Assembly: GCF_014596565.1 (NCBI RefSeq)
Contig: NZ_NOIN01000006.1
Location: forward strand, 62,001 to 126,000
Length of the DNA stretch: 64,000 nt
Direction: 5' to 3'
Source of the DNA: Pseudomonas sp. PSB18
Lineage (GTDB): Bacteria > Pseudomonadota > Gammaproteobacteria > Pseudomonadales > Pseudomonadaceae
Shown here: positions 24,824 through 33,690 of the stretch, piece after piece
Layout of the letters: each line of letters starts with the position of its first letter
Position numbering within the stretch: the stretch's first letter is position 1
Translations under genes and position numbers: made by a program
The notes under the pieces: model-generated
The model's input: the letters and a program-made list of their open reading frames with translations, nothing else
Told to the model about the DNA's origin: nothing
Databases searched by the model: none

Positions 24824-25445
24824 GCCCGATATTGCCGAATCGATGGTCTACATCGTCGACGACGACAGCTCCGTACGCGTCTCGCTGCAAGACCTGCTGG
24901 CGTCCGTGGACCTGCCGAGCATGGCCTTCGCCTCGGCGCGTGAATTCATGGACGCCACGCTGCCGGACATCCCCGCCTGCCTGATCCTCGACGTGCGCAT
25001 GCCGGGGATGAGCGGGCTGGACTTCCAGCAGGAAATGGCCCGCTTGAACCTCCAGCTCCCCGTGATCTTCATCACCGCCCACGGCGACATCCCCATGTCG
25101 GTGAAAGCCATGAAGGCCGGGGCATTGGAATTCTTGACCAAGCCGTTTCGCGAACAGGACCTGCTGGACGCCATCAGCCAGGGCCTGAACCGGGACAGGG
25201 AACGGCGCAAGGCGGCCTCGGTGATGGACGATCTGAAACGGCGCTATGACAGCCTGACTGACGGCGAACGGGACGTGATGGAATGGGTGGTGTCAGGCTT
25301 GCTGAACAAACAAGTGGCCGGGCGCTTGGGGTTGAGCGAAGTGACCGTGAAGGTCCGCCGCGGCGCGTTGATGCGCAAGATGGAGGCGGACTCGTTGGCG
25401 GCGTTGGTCAAGATGTCGGAGCGGCTCAAGGGTATGGGTCACTAA
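24816..25445 (+). CDS. FixJ/NarL-like response regulator
   Basis: A 209-residue regulator. The receiver domain (1-125) has Asp15/Asp16, the phosphorylation site Asp59 in LILDVRMPG and Lys109 in FLTKPF. A LuxR-type helix-turn-helix domain (about 140-205) contains LTDGERDVMEWVVSGLLNKQ and LSEVTVKVRRG, where FixJ relatives usually have His in place of the first Arg. It is the phosphorelay partner of the kinase whose gene it overlaps. Target promoters are unknown, with the upstream transporter operon the obvious candidate. Confidence 0.9.
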   Translation: MTKPDIAESMVYIVDDDSSVRVSLQDLLASVDLPSMAFASAREFMDATLPDIPACLILDVRMPGMSGLDFQQEMARLNLQLPVIFITAHGDIPMSVKAMKAGALEFLTKPFREQDLLDAISQGLNRDRERRKAASVMDDLKRRYDSLTDGERDVMEWVVSGLLNKQVAGRLGLSEVTVKVRRGALMRKMEADSLAALVKMSERLKGMGH

Positions 25446-25467
25446 GGAACCCCGAGGCTCTGCTTTT

Positions 25468-25495
25468 TGTGGGAGCGAGCCTGCTCGCGATAGCG
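25468..25495 (+). repeat. single REP palindrome
   Basis: One plus-strand copy of the GGGAGCGAGCCTGCTCGC repeat without an inverted partner, just after the response regulator. It may serve as a transcript end. Confidence 0.85.
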
Positions 25496-25608
25496 GCAGC
25501 ACATCCAGCACCGATGCCAACAGACCTACCGTTTTCACTCCCATCCCAGTCGACATCGATACCGGAATCCAATTACCTTCATCCATCCGCGCTCAAGGAC
25601 CGACCGCC

Positions 25609-26166
25609 ATGCCTCACCTGCCCACCTTCCAAACCCAACGCCTGATCCTCACTCCACTGCAACTGACCGACGCCCCCGCCATCCAGGCGCTGTTCCCCCA
25701 TTGGGAAGTGGTCCGCTACCTTGACAGCCGAGTGCCCTGGCCCTACCCCGCCGACGGTGCACTGGGCTACGTGCGCGACCACGCCCTGCCCGCCATCGAG
25801 CGCGGCGAAGAGTGGCACTGGATGATCCGTTTGGCGTCAGACCCGACCCAGATCATCGGTAGCATTTCCCTCTTCGACCAACCAGACAACCACCGCGGCT
25901 TCTGGTTGTCACCGCAATGGCAAGGGCTCGGCTACATGAGCGAGGCGTGCAAAGTGATCAATGATTATTGGTTCGTCACACTTGGACGCCCAGTGATGGT
26001 GGTGCCCAAGGCGGTTGGCAACCAGGGCTCGCGGCGTATTTCCGAACGTGAGGGGATGCGATTGCTCAGGATTGAACGGGGGCGATTTGTCGGCGGGGAA
26101 TTGGACAAGGAAGTATGGGCGTTGGACCGTGAGCAGTGGTTGGGGCGTACTGCGCAGATACGGTAA
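25609..26166 (+). CDS. GNAT family N-acetyltransferase (RimJ/RimL-like)
   Basis: A 185-residue acetyl-CoA-dependent acyltransferase of the GNAT superfamily, close in layout to ribosomal-protein or small-molecule acetyltransferases. It begins FQTQRLILTPLQLTDAPAI, as RimJ/RimL relatives do, has the central strands EEWHWMIRLASDPTQIIGSISL, and the helix GYMSEACKVINDYWF followed by GNQGSRRISEREGM near the acetyl-CoA site. AAGGA precedes the ATG. It converges with the PhyH gene on the other strand. The acceptor substrate is unknown. Confidence 0.85.
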   Translation: MPHLPTFQTQRLILTPLQLTDAPAIQALFPHWEVVRYLDSRVPWPYPADGALGYVRDHALPAIERGEEWHWMIRLASDPTQIIGSISLFDQPDNHRGFWLSPQWQGLGYMSEACKVINDYWFVTLGRPVMVVPKAVGNQGSRRISEREGMRLLRIERGRFVGGELDKEVWALDREQWLGRTAQIR

Positions 26167-26182
26167 TTGACGGCTACATCGG

Positions 26183-26863
26183 CTATATCGAGCCAAAGAC
26201 AAAATCGGCAGGCTCGAACCGCTCGCTCGTGTCCATCCGGATATTGCGCAGGTGCGCAGTCTCCAGGTGCGACGCATAAAGCTGTTCCGAAAAATAGCCC
26301 ACCAAGATCGAACGACGACGAGCCCCACTCACGTTCAGACTGGCCCCGTGAACCAGCTCGGCATCAAACACCAGAATGTCGCCGGCACACCCTGAAAGCT
26401 GCACGGAGCGGGACTCGTCAGCGAAGTCGAAGGGTGGCGCTCCCGGCGGCTGGCGATGGCTGCCAGGCACGATACGCGTCGCGCCGTTCTCGGGACCGTA
26501 GTCGTCGAAAAAAGCCAGCGCGACTGCCGTATCGCCTGGCCGTTGGGCCGACAGGTCGCGGTGCAACTGCTGATGACCGCCGCCCGCCAAGGGCTCGCGT
26601 CCCTCTACCTGCGCGAGAAAGAACCGCTCGCCAATCAACTCCCCCACTGCCGCCAGCAACGGTGGCAGACGACACACCGCCTGGATCGTTGGATCGCGGT
26701 CCAACAGGGAATGACGCCAGTCCCAGCCACGAGGGGTTGGCCATTGATCCGACGGTATTACGCCCGCGTCGAATAGGCTACGGAGCTCTGCGAGCCACTC
26801 GGTTGGGATCGCACGATGCAGGAGGACGTAGCCCTCCAGGTGGAGTTGATTGCGGTTGGTCAT
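26183..26863 (-). CDS. phytanoyl-CoA dioxygenase (PhyH) family protein
   Basis: A 226-residue Fe(II)/2-oxoglutarate-dependent oxygenase. The iron-binding triad is visible as His101 and Asp103 in HQQLHRDLS and His172 in LVHGAS, with a 2-oxoglutarate-binding Arg about ten residues later in SGARRRS. The central GATRIVPGSHRQPPG is a PhyH hallmark. Bacterial members hydroxylate many small molecules, so the substrate is open. AAGGAAA lies upstream but about 13 bases from the ATG. No partner gene is linked. Confidence 0.85.
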   Translation of the reverse strand: MTNRNQLHLEGYVLLHRAIPTEWLAELRSLFDAGVIPSDQWPTPRGWDWRHSLLDRDPTIQAVCRLPPLLAAVGELIGERFFLAQVEGREPLAGGGHQQLHRDLSAQRPGDTAVALAFFDDYGPENGATRIVPGSHRQPPGAPPFDFADESRSVQLSGCAGDILVFDAELVHGASLNVSGARRRSILVGYFSEQLYASHLETAHLRNIRMDTSERFEPADFVFGSI

Positions 26864-26960
26864 GGCGCTGGCAATTTCCTTGTGTCCACGCGTCGAGTAA
26901 GAGTAGAAATCAGCGGCTGCTTTTGCGAATTGCCCTCTGCCCTAATCCCCCACAGATCCC

Positions 26961-27005
26961 TGTGGCGAGGGGATTCATCCCCGCTGGGCTGCGAAGCGGC
27001 CCCCA
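26961..27005 (+). repeat. single copy of GGCGAGGGGATTTATCC-family palindrome
   Basis: One arm of the family seen at 20071-20201 (GGCGAGGGGATTCATCC, then CCGCTGGGCTGCGAAGCGG) lies between the divergent-facing PhyH and membrane protein genes, without an inverted partner. Confidence 0.85.
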
Positions 27006-27025
27006 TCGAGACTTCAGAACTATTC

Positions 27026-27985
27026 TCAGGAATTGGAGCCCATCCGCCCCCGAAACGCCATGCGAAGACATCCCCAGGCTATGGCTCCAATGATCAACAC
27101 TTCGGCTAAACCAATCAGCAAATTGAATGAAAAAGTCAGCGGTTGCGCGGCCCAATAGAAAATCGTCGACCCCGTTCGAAAACCGCTGGCGTGCAACCGT
27201 CCGGTAAACACAGACGGCACCAATGCGACGAGGTTAATCAGCTCCAGCACCGCCAGGAAAGTACCCAACAGTATGAGCAAGGCGCGGGCAGGCATACCAA
27301 GCTCCGCGCTCGATTCGGACGCAGCCGCGGCCCCCTTCCCTCTGCGTCCTCTGGCTTCCCTCACCACCTTACCGCTGGTGGGCGCTGGAGCCGGCCTGTA
27401 GACGGCCTTAGCCGCCATCGCCGAAGCACCGACGACCTCGGTAGGCACCGCCACGTTCAGGTAATCGGCCAACTCACGCAACCACAAATCGGTGCGTTGA
27501 CTGCCCGGCACTACCGGAACGGTATCGGTGGTCAGGCGATGCTCACTGCCATCGCGCATCACCAACCAAAGTTGGGTGCGGGCTTGCTCAGCCTGCGGAA
27601 GACGACGAAGTTCGAGGCATTTGACGGCATTGATTCTGAATACCGACTGCACACGCTCACGCCGTCCAAAAAAATTCCGGGTCAGGCGCTTGCCTTCACA
27701 GTCGACGCGCGACAACAGCAAGGTCTCGCGGATGCCGGTGTAAACCATCAGCATCAGGCCAAGGGCCGGAATCAGCAGCAGCCCGAGAACGATGAGTAAT
27801 GAGGACAGCGGATCCAGGCCAGCCGATGGCGAAAGTCCCTCAGCGACCGCGAACACGGCGAACGCCATCGGCAAGAGGAAGGTAAGCGCGCCTACCAGCA
27901 ACACGGCGGTACTCTGCACCTTATTGTGCGAATGGATGAGCAAGTCATCCTGGGCGGTGCGCTCGAAGCGGTGGCCGATCAACAT
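27026..27985 (-). CDS. hypothetical membrane protein with four to five helices
   Basis: A 319-residue inner-membrane protein with no named family that I recognise. Two helices lie at about 26-50 and 60-85, then a soluble segment (about 90-180, with RLTRNFFGRRERVQSVFRINAVKCLELRRL) that resembles the beta-rich PH-like domains of bacterial membrane proteins. A basic, low-complexity linker (GKVVREARGRRGKGAAAASE) follows, then two or three C-terminal helices (from about 232). AAGGAG is well placed before the ATG. No operon partner is visible. Confidence 0.7.
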   Translation of the reverse strand: MLIGHRFERTAQDDLLIHSHNKVQSTAVLLVGALTFLLPMAFAVFAVAEGLSPSAGLDPLSSLLIVLGLLLIPALGLMLMVYTGIRETLLLSRVDCEGKRLTRNFFGRRERVQSVFRINAVKCLELRRLPQAEQARTQLWLVMRDGSEHRLTTDTVPVVPGSQRTDLWLRELADYLNVAVPTEVVGASAMAAKAVYRPAPAPTSGKVVREARGRRGKGAAAASESSAELGMPARALLILLGTFLAVLELINLVALVPSVFTGRLHASGFRTGSTIFYWAAQPLTFSFNLLIGLAEVLIIGAIAWGCLRMAFRGRMGSNS

Positions 27986-28191
27986 GCAGAACTCCTTCTC
28001 ACCGTCCTACGAATCCTGAAAATGTTGGTTCGTTTCCGCGCAGAACTCTCACGATTCCTACGATGCACTCGGAATCTCTCACCTTGTCCGGTTTGGGCGC
28101 GTAAATCTATAGTCTTCCCGTCGCTTAAGATGGCGATCAGGTTTGGCGACCTGCGTATCGGATAGCCCTTTAAAAAAATTGGAGCAATCCC

Positions 28192-28476
28192 ATCCCCATC
28201 ACCGGCATCGACTGCACCCCCGCGTCCCTACTCATCAATACCCAAGCACCGCTAGACATTCTGCACGCAACCGCTGATTACCGCATTCGTGTGGTGACTC
28301 AGCTATTGGAGAACATCGCGTTCCGATCAGAGATTGCCAACGATACGACCGAAAAGGGGACACCCATTAGCCCAGTCCCCTTTTTCCATGTACAGGCAAT
28401 CATGTACAGGCACCTCCAGGCCATGGATCCTCTGATCAACACCTCATCACGGCCATCGCCATACGGGCTCGCTTAA
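28192..28476 (+). pseudogene. remnant or non-ATG small gene
   Basis: A frame reading IPITGIDCTPASLLINTQ, then a helix-like APLDILHATADYRIRVVTQL, stays open to a TAA at 28474-28476 but has no ATG, GTG or TTG at its natural beginning. GGAG at 28181-28184 stands 7 bases before an ATC codon at 28192, exactly where an initiator would be expected. The first GTG start lies inside (28291). An intrinsic-type hairpin falls within the 3' part. The composition looks coding and the N-terminal half resembles small Pseudomonas proteins of unknown function, so I read it as a gene with a lost start, or one using a rare start. Confidence 0.4.
28352..28385. terminator. bidirectional intrinsic terminator
   Basis: AAAAGGGGAC (28352-28361) pairs perfectly with GTCCCCTTTT (28375-28384) across a 13-base loop, with T-runs on the exit side in both directions. 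It lies about 60 bases downstream of the LysR gene on the minus strand and could also end plus-strand transcripts from the small frame at 28192. Confidence 0.8.
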
Positions 28477-29361
28477 ATGCTCAGCAAAAAAGTCCGACAG
28501 CGCTTTGATTTTTACCGGCCGGGTACGGGCCGTGGGGGTGACGAAATACAGGCCGCCACGGGCCATGCTCCATTCCGGTAGCACCAAGACCAGGCGCCCA
28601 TCTGCCAGGTATTCGCTGGCAATGAATTCCGGCAGTTCGGCGATGGCCAGTCCCTCAAGTAACACGGGTAATAACGCATCCGAGTTGGTCACTCTTAACG
28701 GGCCGCTTGGTACCACGTCTTCTTCAGTGCCGTCTTTATGGGTGAACCGCCACACTTGGCTACGGGCTCGGTAGGCATAACTCAGGCACGTGCGGGCCGC
28801 CAGTTCGCGGGGATGACCGGGGTGGCCATGGACGTCCAGATAAGCCGGTGAGGCCACCAGATATTGGGTGACAGCGCAGAGATGCCTTGCAACCAGCGAT
28901 GAGTCCGGCAATACGGCAATGCGCAATGCCGCATCAAAGCCTTCGGCGATCAGGTCTACCGAGGCGTCTGAAAGGTGCAGGTCAATCGACAGCTCGGGAT
29001 ACTGCCGGATCAACTGCGGCATCAGCGGTGCCACCCAACGCAGTCCAAACGACATGGGGATCGCCAGGCGTACCTGGCCGCGGGGCTGGATCGATAACTC
29101 CTGAGCCTCGCTCTCCACCTCTTCGGCCTGCCGATAAATCTCCCCGGCCTTGGCCGCCATGCTCGCGCCGAATTCTGTAAGTGCCAGTTGCCGCGAGGTA
29201 CGGTTGAACAAGCGCCCACCCAGACGCTCCTCCAGGCGCGCGACCGCTCGGGATACCGTTGGCACCGACACGCTCATGACACGCGCAGCACCGGCGAACG
29301 AACCTTCTTCGGCTACCTTGGCAAACATCGCCAACCCCTCGAAATCTGGAAGCTTGCTCAT
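28447..29361 (-). CDS. LysR family transcriptional regulator
   Basis: A 304-residue LysR-type regulator with an N-terminal winged helix-turn-helix (FAGAARVMSVSVPTVSRAVA, about 22-41) and a C-terminal inducer-binding domain of two Rossmann-like lobes. It belongs to the CrgA-like subgroup by features such as GRLFNRTSRQLALTEFG. The ATG at 29361 is chosen because LysR proteins start close to the helix-turn-helix. It diverges from the SDR gene 109 bases away and very likely controls it; the spacer contains TTTCA and TGAAA half-sites 13 bases apart. Confidence 0.9.
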   Translation of the reverse strand: MSKLPDFEGLAMFAKVAEEGSFAGAARVMSVSVPTVSRAVARLEERLGGRLFNRTSRQLALTEFGASMAAKAGEIYRQAEEVESEAQELSIQPRGQVRLAIPMSFGLRWVAPLMPQLIRQYPELSIDLHLSDASVDLIAEGFDAALRIAVLPDSSLVARHLCAVTQYLVASPAYLDVHGHPGHPRELAARTCLSYAYRARSQVWRFTHKDGTEEDVVPSGPLRVTNSDALLPVLLEGLAIAELPEFIASEYLADGRLVLVLPEWSMARGGLYFVTPTARTRPVKIKALSDFFAEHLSEPVWRWP

Positions 29362-29470
29362 TTCATTTCTGCAACGATAGGTTTCAGACAATTCTATTTT
29401 GAAAGCCATGCCTCGTCGATAAGCTTCTCCCACACACCAACTCCATCAAGCGGAATACGGGAGAAACACC

Positions 29471-30223
29471 ATGGCTAACAAACTCGAAGGCAAAATTGCA
29501 TTGGTTACCGGCGGCACTACTGGCATCGGCCTGGCCACTGCCAAACGCTTCGCTCAGGAAGGCGCCCACGTATACATCACGGGCCGTCGCCAAGCCGAAC
29601 TGGACGCCGCCGTCGCCGCTGTCGGCAACGCCACCGGCGTGCAGGTGGACTCTGCCAAACTCGACCAGCTGGACGCGCTATACCGCCAGATTGGCGCGGC
29701 CCACGGCCGAATCGACGTACTGTTCGCCAATGCCGGTGGCGGTTCCATGCTGCCACTGGGCGACATCACAGAACAGCAGTACGACGACACCTTCAATCGC
29801 AACGTAAAAGGCGTGCTGTTCACTGTGCAAAAGGCCCTGCCGTTACTGGCCAAAAAAGCCTCGGTGATTCTTACCGGCTCCACGGCAGGCAGTTCAGGCA
29901 CTGCCGCCTTTAGTGTGTACGCCGCGTCCAAGGCCGCCGTACGCTCATTTGCACGCAACTGGATTCTGGATTTGAAAGACCGCCAGGTGCGCATCAACAC
30001 CATCAGCCCCGGCGCCACCCGCACTCCTGGCCTGGTTGAATTGGCCGGCCCCGATGCCGCTCAGCAGCAGGGCTTGCTGGACTACATGGCGTCGCTGATC
30101 CCCATGGGGCGTGTCGGTGAAGCTGACGAAATTGCCAGCGCCGCGTTGTTCCTGGCCTCGGATGACGCCAGCTTCGTCAACGGTATCGAGCTGTTTGTTG
30201 ACGGCGGCCAGGCGCAAATCTGA
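29471..30223 (+). CDS. SDR family oxidoreductase
   Basis: A 250-residue classical short-chain dehydrogenase/reductase. The cofactor loop TGGTTGIG is at 13-20, NAGG is in place of the usual NNAG motif, and the catalytic Ser, Tyr and Lys are seen in GSTAGSSG and YAASK. GRR after the second strand suggests NADP(H) preference. Such enzymes reduce ketones or quinones; the substrate is not known. GGAG precedes the ATG. It pairs with the divergent LysR regulator as a common inducible unit. Confidence 0.92.
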   Translation: MANKLEGKIALVTGGTTGIGLATAKRFAQEGAHVYITGRRQAELDAAVAAVGNATGVQVDSAKLDQLDALYRQIGAAHGRIDVLFANAGGGSMLPLGDITEQQYDDTFNRNVKGVLFTVQKALPLLAKKASVILTGSTAGSSGTAAFSVYAASKAAVRSFARNWILDLKDRQVRINTISPGATRTPGLVELAGPDAAQQQGLLDYMASLIPMGRVGEADEIASAALFLASDDASFVNGIELFVDGGQAQI

Positions 30224-30300
30224 CCACCCAGCGGGCGACCGCCACGGTCGCCCGCCAACCCATTTCACGAGGAACAGTTATGAACCCCTTTTTCCGGGTT

Positions 30301-32286
30301 CTACCCCCAGAGATCCGCCACTCCGATCAATTGAAAGACCTCATTTCCCGAAGGCTCGGCGAAGATGATGTCCAGGTTCCGGTAACCGGAGTGGTCCCCT
30401 ACCAAGCTCAACTCGAATCGAGCCCCATGGGCGTCGGTTTCGTAGTTCTTCAAGGACGTCAGGTTCTTGGCTTCATTGAACACCACGTCCAAAGTGCCGT
30501 TGTAACCATTTCCCAACTGCGTAAAGCCCAAGGCGGACAAATCGATCCTGTCTTCACCCACGGTGTAATCAATCAGGCGATCTGTGTGGTTCTCGGTGGC
30601 GGTACGGTAGCTGTCGCTCAGTGCGTCGAAGCGGAACACATCGTTGTTGCCGCCCCCCACCAACAGGTCCCGGCCCTCCCCGCCAACCAATATGTCATTC
30701 CCCAGCGCGCCATGAAGACGATCATCGCCCGCCAATCCTTCGATGATTTCGCCTCGAGCGTTGCCTTGTAAACGATCGGCCTTTTCGGTGCCCATCAAGC
30801 TGGCTTGCTGAAACAGAAGGTTGGTTTCATTCAGCGTTTGGCTCAAATCACCGTCGAAGACCAATTCGAAGCGTTCCCCATCCGCGTTGGCATCGAAACT
30901 TTTGAGGTAGGTCCGCGTCCCGCTCTCATTGACTCGTATCGCCAGCGTTCCGTCATGTCCATCGCCCAGCCCGAGGAAGCCCAGGGAGAAGAGCTCGATG
31001 GTATCGGTGCTGGGATCGAAGTCGGTGATTCGGTCGCTATGGGCCTCCGTTGCGGTTCGGTAACTGTCCGAGACTGACTGATAACGGAACGTATCGGTCC
31101 CGGCACCGCCGGTCAGCAGGTCACGACCTTGCTGACCATCGAGCAGATCGTTGCCAGCCCCGCCCAGGATCGCATCGTCGAACGAGGCGGTACCCAGCAA
31201 GAAGTCATCGTTGCCGCCACCATCAAGGTGGTGATAGCCATCGTCGGGATTGCCAAAGCTGTGGTCCAGGCTGCCGTCGGCGTTCAACTGAACCAAGGCA
31301 GCCAGATAGCCGTCCGCGCTCGTTCCTTGGCTTCCACCAATCAACAATTTGCCGTTGGCCAGCACGATCATGTCCGCTACTGCGAAAGGAGCGCTTTCCG
31401 AGCCCCAACTGACCAGCCCCTGATGACCGAAATCGGTGTCGAGCGAGCCGTCGACGTTGAGCCGGATCACGGTCGCCACGCCGCCCGAGGCGCCCGCCAG
31501 GAGGATTTTGCCGTCGTCTTGGATGACGAGGGCGTTTGCGTGAACATCCAGGGCCAGGCTGCCCCCATTCGCAAAGCTGCTATCCAGAGTACCGTCCTGG
31601 TTGAGGCGGGTCAGGGTATCTCGCCCCGTGACCAATACTTTTCCGTCTTCCTGCAGCGAAACGTCGATGATGCTGGCGGGGTGAATGCCGACGGACGCCG
31701 TCAGGTCCAGGATCCCGTCCTCGGCGAAAGACGAGACCAAGGTCCCCGTCGCGTCGAAGCGGGCGATATGGATCTCTCCGGAGGGATACCCAGCGCTTGC
31801 GAAAAAACTGCCGTCGGTTTGTACCGAGAACGACGCTTGCTGGCTCAGGAAGTCATTCCAGTAGAAAGGCACTGTCGCAACGCCGCCATTTCCAAAGCTC
31901 ATATCGAGGCTTCCGTCAGCCAAAGTGCGACTTATGCCCGACACCCAGGCGCCGCCAACTTGCACGTAATGCGTCGCCAGGTACCCGCCTCCCGGCTGCA
32001 CCGCGGCATTACCGCCGTCCTCGATATCGAGCGTCACAGGCAGCAGGGATTTACCGTCTCCACTGAAGCTGCGGTCCAGGCTACCGTTGGCATTGAAGCG
32101 GACCACACTGCCGGTAAAGCCCGAATCCTCTTCACCTCCTAGTCCGAGGCGACTATAAGCGCCGAGCCAGATAGTACCGTCCGGATCGACCGTGATACCT
32201 CCGATTTTGTCCGAGCCCCATAAGGGCGTGACCACCATGCCTGTGTTCCGCACAGCTGAAGCGGCGGGCGAAATGCTCTGGCCCAT
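30301..32286 (-). CDS. secreted delta-60 repeat beta-propeller with two RTX R-modules
   Basis: A protein of about 661 residues. The N-terminal part (to about 350) has six delta-60-type repeats with the signature DGSLDxSFGxxG (for example ADGSLDMSFGNGG and QDGTLDSSFANGG), expected to form a beta-propeller. Two modules of about 130 residues follow (about 362-493 and 501-642), each with calcium-binding GGxGxD nonapeptides and SDSYRTAT...LGFxxLGxGxxGTL, closely resembling R-modules of AlgE alginate epimerases. There is no Sec signal, so type I secretion is likely, but no exporter is nearby. The start at 32286 has GGAGG 7 bases upstream; a GTG at 32349 has none. No catalytic domain is seen. Confidence 0.85.
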   Translation of the reverse strand: MGQSISPAASAVRNTGMVVTPLWGSDKIGGITVDPDGTIWLGAYSRLGLGGEEDSGFTGSVVRFNANGSLDRSFSGDGKSLLPVTLDIEDGGNAAVQPGGGYLATHYVQVGGAWVSGISRTLADGSLDMSFGNGGVATVPFYWNDFLSQQASFSVQTDGSFFASAGYPSGEIHIARFDATGTLVSSFAEDGILDLTASVGIHPASIIDVSLQEDGKVLVTGRDTLTRLNQDGTLDSSFANGGSLALDVHANALVIQDDGKILLAGASGGVATVIRLNVDGSLDTDFGHQGLVSWGSESAPFAVADMIVLANGKLLIGGSQGTSADGYLAALVQLNADGSLDHSFGNPDDGYHHLDGGGNDDFLLGTASFDDAILGGAGNDLLDGQQGRDLLTGGAGTDTFRYQSVSDSYRTATEAHSDRITDFDPSTDTIELFSLGFLGLGDGHDGTLAIRVNESGTRTYLKSFDANADGERFELVFDGDLSQTLNETNLLFQQASLMGTEKADRLQGNARGEIIEGLAGDDRLHGALGNDILVGGEGRDLLVGGGNNDVFRFDALSDSYRTATENHTDRLIDYTVGEDRIDLSALGFTQLGNGYNGTLDVVFNEAKNLTSLKNYETDAHGARFELSLVGDHSGYRNLDIIFAEPSGNEVFQLIGVADLWG

Positions 32287-32425
32287 GTCCATGCCTCCGT
32301 TAGCTATCTGTCGCCCGAAACCATAGACACGGGTCAATCGGGTTGCCACTTTACGAGACGAAAGGAGGTTCCTTGGACGACCCTCTACCCTGCTATCGAA
32401 GCAACCAGACTCATTTCCACTAAAT

Positions 32426-32449
32426 GTGGCCCCAGCCGATCCGGGCCAC
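32426..32449 (-). terminator. candidate hairpin downstream of zinc-ribbon gene
   Basis: GTGGCCC at 32426-32432 and GGGCCAC at 32443-32449 form a perfect 7-base stem around a 10-base loop, about 40 bases after the stop of the minus-strand gene at 32491. The following minus-strand bases (ATTTAG) give only a short T-run, so termination is uncertain. Confidence 0.4.
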
Positions 32450-32490
32450 CAGCCTGTCTTTCTCCAAGCTTGCCGGCTAACTTACAGCCC

Positions 32491-32769
32491 CTAATCTGCG
32501 CCTCTTTCACGAGGGGCCAGATCGCTTGTTACAAAACCCACCCCACAATGATCGCAAAAAAAACCATCAACCAGTTGCTTCAGCGGCGCTGGTTTCAGAA
32601 GGGTAGGTTTGCATTCATCAACTGCTAGTTGATCCAAGCGTTGATAGCCTGCTTTTTCTTCCCCATTGAAGCGTTTTTTTGGGCTTGCTGCTCCTATCAG
32701 AATTCCCTTTGGTCTGACGTGTTGGACGGACCCACAGCGGGGGCAGGATTCCATAGGATGGTGGTTCAT
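32491..32769 (-). CDS. small zinc-ribbon protein
   Basis: A 92-residue protein with two CxxC knuckles, CPRCGS near the N-terminus (residues 8-13) and CDHCGV near residue 75, the spacing of a split zinc ribbon. Between them is a basic stretch (PKGILIGAASPKKRF). The fold suggests nucleic-acid or protein binding, but no function can be given. No strong ribosome site is visible before the ATG at 32769; ATG at 32754 is an alternative. It lies downstream of another unknown gene on the same strand (32954) with a gap of 184 bases in which I see nothing else. Confidence 0.6.
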   Translation of the reverse strand: MNHHPMESCPRCGSVQHVRPKGILIGAASPKKRFNGEEKAGYQRLDQLAVDECKPTLLKPAPLKQLVDGFFCDHCGVGFVTSDLAPRERGAD

Positions 32770-32953
32770 GGCATGACCCGATCTGAGAGAGGCGAGAGAA
32801 TGATATCGAACAGACCTGTAGGGACGTGAAGATGATTCCGAATATCTACAGACTTCACGTGGAGATGTCCTGTCCCTATCGACGCAGACGTTTTCACCAA
32901 GCCTGGGCTGAAAGCGAACTACAGCGTCACTGCCTGGACGCACATCAAATTCA

Positions 32954-33415
32954 TCAGGGATGGTGGAGGTCCAGGCACGCCTTGACGTGTACCGTCAGTC
33001 CAGTGAAATCTTCATATATAAAATCTAAATAGCCAGGATCCACTCGTTCGAGGTACTGCCAGACTGGAAGGTTCGCATTCGCTGCCTGAAGCTCGAGCAG
33101 TCCAGCGCGCTCGAGGCAAACCACCCAGTTGGTACCTGGTAGCGAGTCTCGAACATGGGCAATCAGCAGCCAATGCTCAGGGCTTCCATAACTTGAAACT
33201 GCCACCTCCAGGCGTTTCATCGTGGCATCGTCTTCCTGCTCGAAACGAAAGGCCACCCATGGTAGGCCGCCAGGAACATCCACAAATTCGCGACCATTCC
33301 AAGTCTGGACTATCCGCCGACCGTATCGCCTCCATGCGAGAGCGCCCAGCTCTTCGAGAACATTCAGCAGTTCACCTTCGGGATGCTGTATTCGCAAGGT
33401 ATCGCCACCCGTCAT
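32954..33415 (-). CDS. hypothetical protein, 153 residues
   Basis: A soluble acidic protein with no family that I recognise. It begins MTGGDTLRIQHPEGELLNVLEELGALAWRR and contains many aromatic residues (WQYLERVDPGYLDFIYEDF near the end). There is no signal peptide, membrane helix or cysteine pair. AAGAGA just before the ATG supports translation. Size and composition recall small orphan or immunity-like proteins, but there is no toxin gene beside it, so this is only a comparison. Confidence 0.6.
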   Translation of the reverse strand: MTGGDTLRIQHPEGELLNVLEELGALAWRRYGRRIVQTWNGREFVDVPGGLPWVAFRFEQEDDATMKRLEVAVSSYGSPEHWLLIAHVRDSLPGTNWVVCLERAGLLELQAANANLPVWQYLERVDPGYLDFIYEDFTGLTVHVKACLDLHHP

Positions 33416-33690
33416 TTCTCTTGGGTCCAGTAATTGATTGCCTGCTTTTTACACGGTGTATAAAGGAATGCGAAGCGTGTCTGTATTGGGTAGTTAGCAG
33501 CCAATATCAGTAGCGTTTGGTCATGCCTGCTTTTGGCTGATTATTGCCGGTCACAAAAGGCATTTTTTGATTCACCACCGTTCGTCATAGCCGACGATCC
33601 CATCCCAAGCAGTTAGTCACCCTGAAAACTTGATTCCAATGGCACCACAGGGGATTTGCGAGGTACACGCCATCTGCGTACAGCGCCGGC

